In this document: positions 25,549-34,931 of the stretch, piece by piece
How positions within the stretch are numbered: the stretch's first letter is position 1
Layout: every line of letters starts with the position of its first letter
Assembly: GCA_964567745.1 (NCBI GenBank)
Contig: CAZMNY010000037.1
Coordinates: forward strand, 1-64,000
From: CAZMNY01 sp964567745
GTDB lineage: Bacteria; Planctomycetota; Planctomycetia; Pirellulales; Pirellulaceae
Direction of reading: 5' to 3'
Length of the DNA: 64,000 nucleotides
Made by a program: the position numbers and the translations under genes
Notes under the pieces: model-generated
Told to the model about the DNA's origin: nothing
The model's input: only the letters and a program-made list of their open reading frames with translations
Databases searched by the model: none

Positions 25549-26559
25549 CTAGAGGGCCGTCGTTTCCGGAAAACCAAACATGTGGTTGAAGTTCTGCACG
25601 GCCGCGCCGGAAGCGCCTTTGACCAGGTTGTCGAGACAGCTAACGAGAATCAATCGGCCGCGAGTCACTCGCGCAGTGATATCGCAGAAGTTCGTTCCCG
25701 ACGTGTCCTTGGTTCCCGGCAATCGTTCAACGACCCGGACAAACGGCGACTCCCGATAAAACTCGCGAAGCACCTGCAGGGCCGATTCTTCTGTCAGAGA
25801 CTCCGACGTTGGGCGGCAATAACAAGTGGAAAGAATCCCGCGATCCATCGGGACCAAATGGGGAGTGAAAACGACTTGGGTTTCCGCGCCGGCGTATCGC
25901 TTCAATATCTGATCAATTTCCGGCGTGTGTCGATGTCGTCCGACGTTGTAGGCCGACAAACTTTCGTTGCATTCTGGGTAGTGAAACGCGAGTTTCGGAT
26001 TTCGTCCCGCACCTGAGACGCCGGTCTTGGAATCGATGATGATGTCGCTCTGATCAATCAGATTCTGTTTGATGAACGGCGCCAAAGGAAGAATCGCCGA
26101 CGTCGGAAAACATCCTGGGTTGGCAATCAGGTCGGCGTCGCCAAGCTCGTCCCCAAACAGCTCCGGCAATCCGTACGGCGTGCCGCCAACTCTCGCCGGA
26201 TCGGGGTGTGTGTTTCCATACCAGCGTTGATAGGTCTCCACATCGTTCAGTCGGTAGTCGGCGCTAAAATCGACAACCTTCACCCCGGCGTCCAAGAGCA
26301 CTTTGACGCTCGACGCGGAAGCGGCATGGGGCAAACAGCAGAAGACACAGTCGACTCGCCCGCTAACTGCTTCGGGGCCGATGTTTTCCAGTTCCAAGTC
26401 GAACAGCCCCGCCAGCGCGGGATGGACGGAAGCCAAATGGGGATTCCCTTCACGGCGGCTGGTCACCACGGTCAGTTCAACGTCGTCGTGTCGTCGAAGC
26501 AACTTCAGCAATTCCAACGCGGTGTAGCCCGTCGCGCCCATCACGCCTACTCGCACCAT
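25549..26559 (-). CDS. argC: N-acetyl-gamma-glutamyl-phosphate reductase
   Basis: ArgC reduces N-acetylglutamyl phosphate with NADPH in arginine synthesis. The 336-residue protein starts with the Rossmann motif VRVGVMGATGYTALELLKLL and carries the catalytic cysteine in LIANPGCFPTSAIL near residue 145, plus HTPEIDQIL with a conserved His near residue 208. The start at 26559 is decided by AAAGGAG eight bases upstream; a longer frame to 26649 would add residues absent from the family. It is the first gene of the argC-argJ unit. Other arg genes are not in this window. Confidence 0.96.
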   Translation of the reverse strand: MVRVGVMGATGYTALELLKLLRRHDDVELTVVTSRREGNPHLASVHPALAGLFDLELENIGPEAVSGRVDCVFCCLPHAASASSVKVLLDAGVKVVDFSADYRLNDVETYQRWYGNTHPDPARVGGTPYGLPELFGDELGDADLIANPGCFPTSAILPLAPFIKQNLIDQSDIIIDSKTGVSGAGRNPKLAFHYPECNESLSAYNVGRHRHTPEIDQILKRYAGAETQVVFTPHLVPMDRGILSTCYCRPTSESLTEESALQVLREFYRESPFVRVVERLPGTKDTSGTNFCDITARVTRGRLILVSCLDNLVKGASGAAVQNFNHMFGFPETTAL

Positions 26560-26804
26560 CAAAAACGCTCCTTTGAACATGACATTGCTGACCCGTTCAG
26601 GGTTTGACAAGCCGACCCGCCAGTTAGGTTCGCACCGCTCGCCAAACAACGGTGACTTTCTCGCAGATCGCTTCCAGCAATCGGTTCGTTCAGTCTTCGG
26701 TTATAGTCTTCCTGGAGTTTGAGGGGGAGGGCGCAATGAGTAGCGCGATGATTGGTGCCATGATCGCACAGTGGCCCCTAAACCGGGTGGCTTCACGAGG
26801 AACG

Positions 26805-27440
26805 TTACCGCTTAGCCATAATCGACTCGGCCACTGCCCCAAGTTCGGCCAGCATCACGGCCGTTGCTCCCCAAATCAACTCGCCATTGAAATGATAGTG
26901 AGGCGAATCGAAGCGGGTGCCCCAGCGATGCGTTTCGTGCTTGCCTCGGCAGGCCGGGTCGAAGAGTATCTCGATGGGAAACTCGATTACCTGTTCGACC
27001 TCGTCCGCGTTGGGCTCGTAGCTGGGCGGTTCGCAAAAAGCGACGAACGGGCGAACGAAGTGATTGCTTACAAAAACGTAGATCGGCGACAACTCTCCGA
27101 TCGTCTGCCAGCCCGGCGTCTGCGGGCCAAGCTCTTCAACCCATTCTCGATAGGCGCATTCGGTTGCATTCTCGCCTGGATCCTGAGCGCCTCCGGGAAA
27201 GCAGACTTGGCCGGCGTGAACTTTGAGGCGAGGGTTGCGGCGAGTCAACGTGGTTAGCCACTGGCCGTCGCGGCGAAACAAGGCGATCAAGACCGAGGAG
27301 GGTCGCGCATGATGAGGCGGCGGGCCAAACTGTCTGCCGTAGCTGAGCTCGGGCGCGAACTCGGCTTGAATGCTCCGCCCAGGCGGTGAATGCAAACGCT
27401 GCTGAACGACCTGAATTTCGACCGGCAATGTTGAATTCAA
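26805..27440 (-). CDS. Nudix hydrolase of the CoA-pyrophosphatase type
   Basis: This 211-residue protein has a complete Nudix box, GGAQDPGENATECAYREW followed by VEELG, near residues 78-101. Just before it lies RNPRLKVHAGQVCFPGG, the UPF0035 block that marks the coenzyme A diphosphatase subfamily (NudL/NUDT7). Such enzymes split CoA into phosphopantetheine and adenosine 3',5'-bisphosphate. The start is TTG with AGAGG eight bases upstream. It lies 34 bases after the membrane-protein gene on the same strand and may share its transcript. The substrate preference is a family inference. Confidence 0.88.
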   Translation of the reverse strand: MNSTLPVEIQVVQQRLHSPPGRSIQAEFAPELSYGRQFGPPPHHARPSSVLIALFRRDGQWLTTLTRRNPRLKVHAGQVCFPGGAQDPGENATECAYREWVEELGPQTPGWQTIGELSPIYVFVSNHFVRPFVAFCEPPSYEPNADEVEQVIEFPIEILFDPACRGKHETHRWGTRFDSPHYHFNGELIWGATAVMLAELGAVAESIMAKR

Positions 27441-27474
27441 AGCGAACGCCTCTTTACTTCCGGGCTACGAGGGA

Positions 27475-29073
27475 TTACCGAAGACGATAGATGGCGAATC
27501 TCGATTCGCTAAACGGCTCGGGGTAGACTCGGCGCAGCCTGAGCCTGCCGGGCGCGAGTGATTGATCGAGCAAAACGTAATCGGCTCCGTATTTCTCCCC
27601 CAACATCTTCAGCTCTTTCACCGCGCGGCCGCCGAGCCCGAACCGCCTGGTTTCGGGAGTATATATCTCTTGCATCCGATCTCGCCAGTCAATGATGGCT
27701 CGCGCGTTCTGCGGAACGTCTTTCCAATTGGCGACTTCGCCGCGATGGGAATACCACTTGAATGTCTGCTGTCGCCGAGGCGTGAGGAACCTCGCGTCTT
27801 TCGGGGTGTTTTCTTTCGCCCACTGACAGGCGTCGCGCCAATCGAGAGCCCATTGCTCGCGCTGAGCGGGCGTCATGGGCGGCAACGGCGCGCTAACGGA
27901 AGCTGGCAACATTTCCGCGCGGCGGTCGTATTGCACAGAGACGACATGCGCCGCCACAAGCAACGTCGACAGTCCCAACGCGTAGGGGCCGAGCGACCAC
28001 TTGCGTTGATAGGACGAACGCAACGCCGCGATCGCCATGATCGCGACGCCGCCGGGAACGGCGACGTCCGCAAGTCGGAACCAATAAAACCTCAACAACG
28101 ATGACGCTTGATTGGGGCGATACATCAATGACAGGTCAATCGTGATTCCGGCGAGCGACAAAAGCACGGCGCCGGCGACAAACGTGTTCACGCAGCGAAG
28201 TTTCGAATCTCCGCGAAACATGAAGGCGGCCGCGCCCCAAACAGCGACAAGGACGCCGTGGCGAATGATGAAGATCGGAGGAAATCGATGAAATGCCAAG
28301 TGGTGCGAAAGACGCATGTAAACGTAGATCTGGTTGGCCAGAGCTTGCTCATTCGCACTCGCCCCGCGTCCGAGCCAAACCGCGGGCACGACGCTGAAGA
28401 GTGATAAGCCAAGTCCCAACAACCAGAGTGGCAACAACTCGCGAAACGATGACTGCGATCGTCCAACGATCAGCCAAGCGAGCGCGACGGCGATCCAAGC
28501 CCACCCGCCGACTAGCACATGGAAAGCCGCAGCCGCGCCGAGCAGGGCGCCGGCACGAGGCCATCTGCCAAGTACGGCTTCACGAAGTCCGAGGAACACG
28601 AAGCCATAGGCGAAAGTCTTCGCCTCGAGCCCGCCAACGATCCACTCGCCCGACATGTGGCATCGTGAGACCATCGCAGCCATAAGCGCCCCGCTCAGCA
28701 CAGCCCATAACCATGAAGGGGCGAACACTCGGCTCAATCGAGTCCAGGACCAGGCGAGAAAGGTCCAGCTGACAAATCGCCCAATCCAAGCGGCGGCGGG
28801 CAAGGAGACAAATCGCGTGAGCCAGCCAATCGTCCAGTAAAAGACGCCATGCGCATCGGCCGAGTCCAAGAACAAATCGCCGGGGCACCAAGACGGATCC
28901 CAGAACCGCCGAGCCTTCGTCAGGTAATGGGCCTCGTTCACATCGGGCGGTGGCCAACCTGCGGTCACGAAAAGAACGAGCGTCAGCAGCGCGACGTCAA
29001 GCCAAATTCGGCCCTCCGCTCGCTCGCGATCATTCGATAATTCGGTCGAACTGCCCAATCGTCGCCTCCGCAC
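27475..29073 (-). CDS. Polytopic membrane protein (resembles planctomycete DUF6798 proteins)
   Basis: The 532-residue product has about ten hydrophobic helices spread from residue 25 to 400 (for example VALLTLVLFVTAGW, LLGAAAAFHVLVGGWAWIAV), then a soluble C-terminal domain of about 130 residues (KENTPKDARFLTPRRQQTFK, GEKYGADYVLLDQSL). The motif PPPDVNEAHYLTKARRFWDP after the first helix, a helical core and a soluble tail resemble GT-C-like planctomycete proteins annotated DUF6798; that name is from memory and tentative. A glycosyltransferase-like role is possible but not shown. The start may be GTG 29073 or TTG 29058; GGAGG lies seven bases before the TTG. Confidence 0.75.
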   Translation of the reverse strand: MRRRRLGSSTELSNDRERAEGRIWLDVALLTLVLFVTAGWPPPDVNEAHYLTKARRFWDPSWCPGDLFLDSADAHGVFYWTIGWLTRFVSLPAAAWIGRFVSWTFLAWSWTRLSRVFAPSWLWAVLSGALMAAMVSRCHMSGEWIVGGLEAKTFAYGFVFLGLREAVLGRWPRAGALLGAAAAFHVLVGGWAWIAVALAWLIVGRSQSSFRELLPLWLLGLGLSLFSVVPAVWLGRGASANEQALANQIYVYMRLSHHLAFHRFPPIFIIRHGVLVAVWGAAAFMFRGDSKLRCVNTFVAGAVLLSLAGITIDLSLMYRPNQASSLLRFYWFRLADVAVPGGVAIMAIAALRSSYQRKWSLGPYALGLSTLLVAAHVVSVQYDRRAEMLPASVSAPLPPMTPAQREQWALDWRDACQWAKENTPKDARFLTPRRQQTFKWYSHRGEVANWKDVPQNARAIIDWRDRMQEIYTPETRRFGLGGRAVKELKMLGEKYGADYVLLDQSLAPGRLRLRRVYPEPFSESRFAIYRLR

Positions 29074-29112
29074 GTCTTGGTCTCGAGTCTCGTCTGTTTA
29101 TGGCCGCCGCCG

Positions 29113-30642
29113 CTATTTCTTCCGGCCTGTTTTCGCGAGCCCGGAAATCGCCTTGAACTCGTCCTTGAGCGAACAGTAAAGGCTCTGGAAAATGGGGAAG
29201 CGAGCATCATAGGCGCGCTTGGCGGCGCGCTCGGTCGGCGTCTCTGACGTAACTGAAATGGTCGCCGCGCAGGCTTCCTGAATATTCTTGTAAGCGCCGT
29301 CGCCGACCGCCGCCAACAAAGCAACACCGAAAGCGGGTCCCTGCTCGGCGTTGATCGTGACTGCCTTCTTGCCGAACACGTCGGCCTGCATTTGCCGCCA
29401 GAGTTGGCTTTTCGACCCACCGCCGGAAACACGAATCTGACGAATGGGAACGTCGAGCTCGCGCATGATCTCGAGACTGTCTCGCATGGCGTACGTCACG
29501 CCTTCCATTAGTGCCCGCGCGAGATGGCCGCGTTTATGCTTCAAGGTCAACCCGACAAAACTTCCCCGAGCGTCGGGGTCGGCGTGAGGCGTACGTTCAC
29601 CGGCCAGATAGGGCAAGAAGAACAGACCCTCGGATCCGATCGGAGCATCAGCCGCTTCCTTGTTCATCAATGCATAAGCGTCTTTCGCCTTGAGGTCGTG
29701 GCATAGGCTTTCGACAAACCATTGCAGCGCGCCGCCGCCCGTTAACGTCACGCCCATCATGTGCCACTTACCGCGGACAGCGTGGCAGAAGGTATGAAGA
29801 CGACCTTCCGGATCGATCTTCACTTCGTCGCTGTGGGCGAACATGACGGACGAGGTCCCGATGCTTGTCGACACCACGCCCGACTTCACCACGCCCGTTC
29901 CGATGCCGTTCGCGGCGCAATCACCGGCGCCGCCGACGACGGTGCAATCTGTCGTTAGGCCGAGTTGTTTAGCTGCGCTGGCTGTCAGTTTTCCCGTCAC
30001 TTCTTCGGACTCGAAACAATCTGCGAATAACGATCGGTCGAGCTGCAACTTGGAAAGCAATGGCTTACTCCACTGCCGCTTGGCCACGTCCAGCAACAAC
30101 ATGCCGCTCGCATCGCTCACGTCGGTCGCGAATTCGCCCGTCAGCCGACGACGTACGTCATCCTTCGGCAGGAGGATCTTCACCGTCTTGTCAAAGTTGC
30201 GAGGCTCGTTGTTGCGGAGCCAGAGGATCTTAGGCGCTGTGAATCCAGTCAACGCCGGATTGGCAACCATCTTGATCAGCTTGCGCCGGCCGCCCGCCAG
30301 TCGTTCGATCTCTTCGCACTCGGCGGTCGTTCTTTGATCGTTCCACAGCAACGCTCGGCGCACGACCTTGCCGTTCTTGTCGAGGAAGACAGAACCATGC
30401 ATCTGCCCGGAGAGGCCGACCGACTTGACCTCGTCTGGTTTGAGTTTGCCTTTTCGCATGACGGAACGCACGGTCTTGACGGCAGCCCGCCACCAGTCCT
30501 CGGGGTCTTGCTCCGTCCACATTGGTTTGGGGATGTAGACTTGATACCCACTCGACGCCTCGGCCAATATCTTGCCGCGCGGGTCGATCGCCAGTGTCTT
30601 CACTCCCGACGTGCCGATGTCGATTCCCAAAAACACACTCAT
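29113..30642 (-). CDS. xylB: Xylulokinase
   Basis: This FGGY-family kinase phosphorylates D-xylulose for the pentose phosphate pathway. The 509-residue sequence has the phosphate-binding LGIDIGTSGVKTLAID at the N-terminus, the sugar-site stretch GLSGQMHGSVFLD near residue 77 with the MHG triad of xylulokinases, WNDQRT near 105, GGAGDCAANGIGTG near 237, and the C-terminal FGGY signature area RQIRVSGGGSKSQLWRQM near 400. GGAG lies eight bases before the ATG. It follows the membrane-protein gene order on the minus strand (39-base gap). A xylose isomerase gene is not adjacent. Confidence 0.95.
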   Translation of the reverse strand: MSVFLGIDIGTSGVKTLAIDPRGKILAEASSGYQVYIPKPMWTEQDPEDWWRAAVKTVRSVMRKGKLKPDEVKSVGLSGQMHGSVFLDKNGKVVRRALLWNDQRTTAECEEIERLAGGRRKLIKMVANPALTGFTAPKILWLRNNEPRNFDKTVKILLPKDDVRRRLTGEFATDVSDASGMLLLDVAKRQWSKPLLSKLQLDRSLFADCFESEEVTGKLTASAAKQLGLTTDCTVVGGAGDCAANGIGTGVVKSGVVSTSIGTSSVMFAHSDEVKIDPEGRLHTFCHAVRGKWHMMGVTLTGGGALQWFVESLCHDLKAKDAYALMNKEAADAPIGSEGLFFLPYLAGERTPHADPDARGSFVGLTLKHKRGHLARALMEGVTYAMRDSLEIMRELDVPIRQIRVSGGGSKSQLWRQMQADVFGKKAVTINAEQGPAFGVALLAAVGDGAYKNIQEACAATISVTSETPTERAAKRAYDARFPIFQSLYCSLKDEFKAISGLAKTGRKK

Positions 30643-30994
30643 TGTTCATACTCCATCTTCGTTACATCAATCTCAAGCTATGCTATCGTGTTCGTTCCGA
30701 TAGTCGTCCCACGACACGCGTTTTCGCGATCAGTATCGGGACGCAGGATTTCTGGTTTGCCTGCCTTGCTCGTGAACGGCTCGGTCCTTTCTGAAACCGC
30801 GTAAGCCGGACATAGTGTAAGGCAATAGCCTGTTCCTTTCAGTGTGTCGATAACAAAGAAAGAGGCATCCTGTCAGGCGAACCCGCAGGGCCTGTCCTAC
30901 GTAGCACGCTTGCGGCGGGACATCCTGTCGACGACATTGACGAACTTGGACCGAATGAAGAAAAAACGACTTGTCTAACTCTCAACGCAACACC
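30643..30994. other. Divergent intergenic region between xylB and a lipoprotein gene
   Basis: About 350 bases separate the two divergent starts and must hold both promoters. I see no convincing paired -35/-10 elements. The motif catcctgtc occurs twice (about 30865 and 30921) around a GC-rich segment aacccgcagggcctgtcct, which may be part of a dispersed intergenic repeat. Confidence 0.4.
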
Positions 30995-32386
30995 ATGTTG
31001 ACTGATTCAAAGCTTAGCCGCCGAGACTGGTTGTCGGGCGTCGCCGCGGCAAGCTTGGCTTGTACTGGATGCCCGACGTCCTCGAGCGTCCCCGACGACT
31101 CGCTTGCCGCGCCGAACGCAAAAGCGTCGTTGAGTCTAGCCGTCATCGGCGATGACGCCCTGGCTGACGCGATCCAGAGGCAGTGGAAGGCTCGTGCCGA
31201 GAATGAACTGCAAATCGTCAAGATAGCTCGGCAGGATGTTGGCGATCGAAAGACGCTCTCGACCGATGGCGTTGTCTATCCTTGCGGAATGCTGGGCGAC
31301 CTCGTCGAGAAGAAGTGGCTGAGTCCGATTGATGAGGAGACGCTTGACTCGCACGCGATGGAGCGAGCTGAGGTTCTTGATTTGGTGAGGCTGAGGGAGA
31401 CGAATTGGGGCGACAATGTCTACGGCGTGCCATTTGGATCGGCCGTTCTGACGACCGCCCGCCGGACCGACCTGATCCCCAGTCCGCCCGCAACGTGGGC
31501 TGAGTACGCCGAGTCGGCAGAACTGGCGAGTCAAAAGGACTCCTCGATTCCAGGCGCGCTTGAGCCGCTCGCTGGCAATTGGGCCGCTGAGGTCTTTCTT
31601 GCCAGGGCGGCCGCCTACGCGCGACGCCGAGACACAATGGCGTCGCTGTTCGATTACAAATCGATGTCAGCGTTACTCGCAACGCCTCCCTTCGAGCGAG
31701 CGCTGCGAGAACTTGTCGCGATCTCCAGGCAATCACCGAAAAACATTGAGATGACGCCTAGCGACACGGCTGCGGCGGTGATGGGCGGCGAGTGCGGTAT
31801 GACGCTGACTTGGGCCACAGGCCAGACGCCCTCGCCTCAACCGGCAACCCCCGTCGCGTTTTCGGAAGTGCCCGGATCGCCTGACGTGTTCGACCAACGG
31901 AAGAAGGAATGGGCCGTTCGGCCGAGCGATAGTCCGGGCCGAGTCACGCTGGTTGGCGTGGCCGGGCGAATGGGCTCGGTAACTCGACTCTCTTCACAAC
32001 CGGGCGAAACCGCGCGAGCCCTTGCATTGCTGGCAAGCGCGGATTGGAGTCGACGGATCTCGCCGCACTCGCTGGCTACGGCGCCGTTTCGGTCGGCCCA
32101 TAACGCTCACGTCTCTGCTTGGGCCGAGCAACTCGACGCCGCAAGTGCAAACTCATACGGCGACGCTGTAGAGAACGCCTTGCGACGACCCGATTGGCTC
32201 TTCTCACCGAGGATCCCAGGTCGCGACGACTATCTCGTATCGCTTAGTGACGCTGTTCGGGAGGCCGTTGGCGGCGCTGACATCGCCGAGTCGCTCGCTT
32301 CCGTTTGCGACTCCTGGGACCAGATCACCTCGAAGCGAGGCCTCGAGTCGCAGCGAAAAGCGTATCAAGACAGTCTGGTGCGTTAG
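30995..32386 (+). CDS. Solute-binding-like lipoprotein
   Basis: From the ATG at 30995 (a TTG at 30971 is the alternative) the protein has 463 residues. The N-terminus SRRDWLSGVAAASLACTGC combines a twin-arginine-like motif with a lipobox (ACTGC), so export by Tat followed by lipidation is likely. The mature part resembles family 1 extracellular solute-binding proteins (YGVPFGSAVLTTARRTDLI, TWAEYAESAEL, later MGGECGMTLTWATG and MGSVTRLSSQPGETARALAL), which bind sugars or oligosaccharides for ABC transporters. No permease or ATPase genes are nearby. The upstream neighbour xylB hints at sugar metabolism, but this is only positional. Confidence 0.72.
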   Translation: MLTDSKLSRRDWLSGVAAASLACTGCPTSSSVPDDSLAAPNAKASLSLAVIGDDALADAIQRQWKARAENELQIVKIARQDVGDRKTLSTDGVVYPCGMLGDLVEKKWLSPIDEETLDSHAMERAEVLDLVRLRETNWGDNVYGVPFGSAVLTTARRTDLIPSPPATWAEYAESAELASQKDSSIPGALEPLAGNWAAEVFLARAAAYARRRDTMASLFDYKSMSALLATPPFERALRELVAISRQSPKNIEMTPSDTAAAVMGGECGMTLTWATGQTPSPQPATPVAFSEVPGSPDVFDQRKKEWAVRPSDSPGRVTLVGVAGRMGSVTRLSSQPGETARALALLASADWSRRISPHSLATAPFRSAHNAHVSAWAEQLDAASANSYGDAVENALRRPDWLFSPRIPGRDDYLVSLSDAVREAVGGADIAESLASVCDSWDQITSKRGLESQRKAYQDSLVR

Positions 32387-32489
32387 TTTGACCGCGACGC
32401 CTGTGGCTGGCGCATTCTGACGCGGTGGCCGTTGCAGCTTCGATCAAAGTTTTTTCGGCACCAATGGCCCAGCCACGGGCGTTGGGACA

Positions 32490-32904
<415 letters not shown>

Positions 32905-33037
32905 TCTCCCCTCGACCGACGGCTTATCCGCAGGAGGCCCTTACGTGCGGTTTGACGGACCCCGAGCGTTTTTTGGCGAGTCGAGCACGTCGCGCATCAA
33001 AAAAGCCGGAAGCGATTTCCGCGAACCGGCTTGAATG

Positions 33038-33110
33038 TGGAGCCGAAGGGAATCGAACCCTCTACCTCTGCATTGCGAACGCAGCGCTCTCCCAAATGAG
33101 CTACGGCCCC
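33038..33110 (-). tRNA. tRNA-Ala (anticodon CGC)
   Basis: The minus strand folds into a full cloverleaf: acceptor ggggccg/cggctcc with the alanine-identity G3-U70 wobble pair, D arm gctcatttgggagagc, anticodon stem ctgcg/tgcag with loop ttcgcaa (anticodon CGC, codon GCG), T arm with gggttcgattccc, and discriminator A. The 3' CCA is not encoded. It is 73 nucleotides long. Confidence 0.97.
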
Positions 33111-33487
33111 AAACGGCGATGCTTGGCTCAGATTATGGCGAAATCAGCCTCCGCCCAAATCCTCGCTCAACCGCCCTTTATACCACCCGGTTAAACCACC
33201 TTGGTTATCCGCTCGTATCTTACTGACGGCCCATTTCCATGTCCATCCCGCGGTTCGTGCGAGACAAGTGAGGAACAGGCCGTCTGCAGATCAGACGGGT
33301 TCAAAGCAATTTAGGTTCGCTCACGCAACTTTCTACGCGACTTGTGTTCGCATCGAGGCTGGCCGAATTGCGTTGGCAACGTTGAAATTAGCTCGGGCTG
33401 GGCCTTGTTTACACGAGCTGCGTGAGACACATCGGTTTCGGCGACAGCAACGAGCCCAGATTCTTTGCGAGCACTTGCTGCGCGAGT
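33111..33487. other. Intergenic region upstream of the tRNA-Ala gene
   Basis: These 377 bases contain the expected promoter side of the minus-strand tRNA and the 3' flank of the ribbon-helix-helix gene. A short near-palindrome, ggccgtctgcagatcagacgg, lies near 33280. I see no convincing gene. Confidence 0.4.
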
Positions 33488-33931
33488 CTAGTGGGTTGCC
33501 GTCGCGGAGACGACTTGGTTTTCGTTCTCCCCTTCGGCGAGCACGTTGAGCAGCTTGGTGATACAGAGCTTGTTCATGCTCGTGTTGCGGCTGTGAGCTT
33601 CCGCCCGAAGCGATTCGTGCAGGCTGCGAGGCAAGCGGACGGTGATGACCTTCGTCGGCTCGCGTCCCTCCTCTAGCGTACCGTCGGTCTCGCGGAGCTG
33701 GGTCAGCATCTGCTGGATCGCCGCGTTCTCCTCGGTGGCTTCGAAGGCAAGCAGCGATTCGCGTGAGTTGAACAGGCGGTTGACCGCTCCGTCGACTCCG
33801 AGAATCTCTCTGAAGAAGGTGACCCAACCAGGTTTCTGCCGATACAAGTCGAGCGCCATGCGGTAGGCGCGCTGAGCTTTCTCGGCGTCGGTGGCTTGGT
33901 AATTCGAGTGGTTGCCAGGGGGCTGATTCAT
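33488..33931 (-). CDS. Ribbon-helix-helix (HicB/Arc-like) protein
   Basis: The ATG at 33931 has GGAG seven bases upstream on the minus strand; the frame is open further up without a ribosome-binding site. The 147-residue protein has a helical N-terminal half (EKAQRAYRMALDLYRQKPGW, later EATEENAAIQQMLTQLRE). Its C-terminal ribbon-helix-helix, TKVITVRLPRSLHESLRAEA then NTSMNKLCITKLL, is typical of HicB antitoxins and Arc/MetJ-like repressors. No HicA-like toxin is adjacent. A free-standing DNA-binding regulator is the more likely reading; the target is unknown. Confidence 0.78.
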   Translation of the reverse strand: MNQPPGNHSNYQATDAEKAQRAYRMALDLYRQKPGWVTFFREILGVDGAVNRLFNSRESLLAFEATEENAAIQQMLTQLRETDGTLEEGREPTKVITVRLPRSLHESLRAEAHSRNTSMNKLCITKLLNVLAEGENENQVVSATATH

Positions 33932-34295
33932 CTGCGACTCCTTCCATGTAACGCGGGATTCAGCAGTGCGACACCGCTTCACGAATCCGATGGAAGCAGT
34001 TTGCTCCAAACCGCCGGTTTGCGTCAAGTCCATGACGCATGTGATTGCAGTGCTTGCACTTACGTAGCATGAAAGCGAGTGCTTAGCGGATGAGCAGGGC
34101 TGCTCAAAATCGGGCATGAGGGTCATTGCTCAGAAAGTAGGCAGGCTCGAAAACGACGCCGTCGGCGCTGCGGAGAGAAAAAATATAAAAAAAGGGAAAT
34201 AGTTGAAAACGCAGGAAATAGTCAGGGTTCCATCGGCGGCGAGAGGTCGTAAAGTGTGTCACTCAATGGCCAGGACGTCCGACAGGAGAGTGAGC
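33932..34295. other. Divergent intergenic region with an A-rich tract
   Basis: The 364 bases between the divergent ribbon-helix-helix and flavin-reductase-like genes include an A-rich stretch (gagaaaaaatataaaaaaag near 34175-34196), suitable for promoter elements or DNA bending. The ribbon-helix-helix protein could act here, but I see no clear operator repeat. Confidence 0.4.
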
Positions 34296-34898
34296 ATGGA
34301 TCAAGAGGAGAATATTGAAGCGGTTTGGAAACGACTCGATCGCCCGCTGTGGGTGGTTACTGCTGGCGACAGTCGCGAACGAGGAGGTCTTATCGCGACC
34401 TGGATAACTCAGAGCTCCCTCGACCCGGCGATTCCGACTGTGACGGCCGGCATCGCACCGAACCACTTCACTTGCGAGTTGATTGACCGGGTCGGCAGTT
34501 TTGGGTTGCATTTGCTACGCGTTGACCAGACAGAGTTCATTGAGCGGTTTGCCGACGGTTCGGGGCGCGAGCGGGACAAATTGACGGGACTCGCCCTCCG
34601 CGAACCGACTCATACTGAAGGCGCCGAGCCGCCCATTTTGAAAGACTGCTTGGCTTGGCTGGACTGTCGAGTCACTGCGAGGCTGGACGGGGGAGACCGA
34701 GTCTTCTTTTGGGCCGATGTGGTGGACGGACAATGCGAGAACGAAGCCGAGCCGCTCCGGGAGAGCCAGGTCGGGGCTCTCGACCTGCGAGTGCTGCAGC
34801 GGCTCGATGCTGATCGTACTCGCGACATTCAGGCGCAGGCACCGATGGCCCAGCAGTGGCGGGAGAATCTACCGGCTGAAATGCGGCCCAAGCACTGA
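34296..34898 (+). CDS. Flavin-reductase-like (FMN-binding split barrel) protein
   Basis: AGGAG seven bases before the ATG at 34296 decides the start. The 200-residue protein begins KRLDRPLWVVTAGDSRERGG, then LIATWITQSSLDPAIPTVTA, IAPNHFTCELI and SFGLHLLRVDQ. This is the pattern of the flavin reductase-like split-barrel domain, which binds FMN and often supplies reduced flavin to a monooxygenase. The C-terminal part has FFWADVVDGQ, also typical. No oxygenase gene is adjacent; hflX follows 33 bases later on the same strand and may be co-transcribed. Substrate unknown. Confidence 0.8.
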   Translation: MDQEENIEAVWKRLDRPLWVVTAGDSRERGGLIATWITQSSLDPAIPTVTAGIAPNHFTCELIDRVGSFGLHLLRVDQTEFIERFADGSGRERDKLTGLALREPTHTEGAEPPILKDCLAWLDCRVTARLDGGDRVFFWADVVDGQCENEAEPLRESQVGALDLRVLQRLDADRTRDIQAQAPMAQQWRENLPAEMRPKH

Positions 34899-34931
34899 TT
34901 CATCGCGACATTCCCGCCGCAGGGAACTGTC

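Noticed and set aside
33488..33931. HicAB toxin-antitoxin module
   Set aside because: Only the HicB-like ribbon-helix-helix part is present; no HicA-like gene is adjacent on either side.
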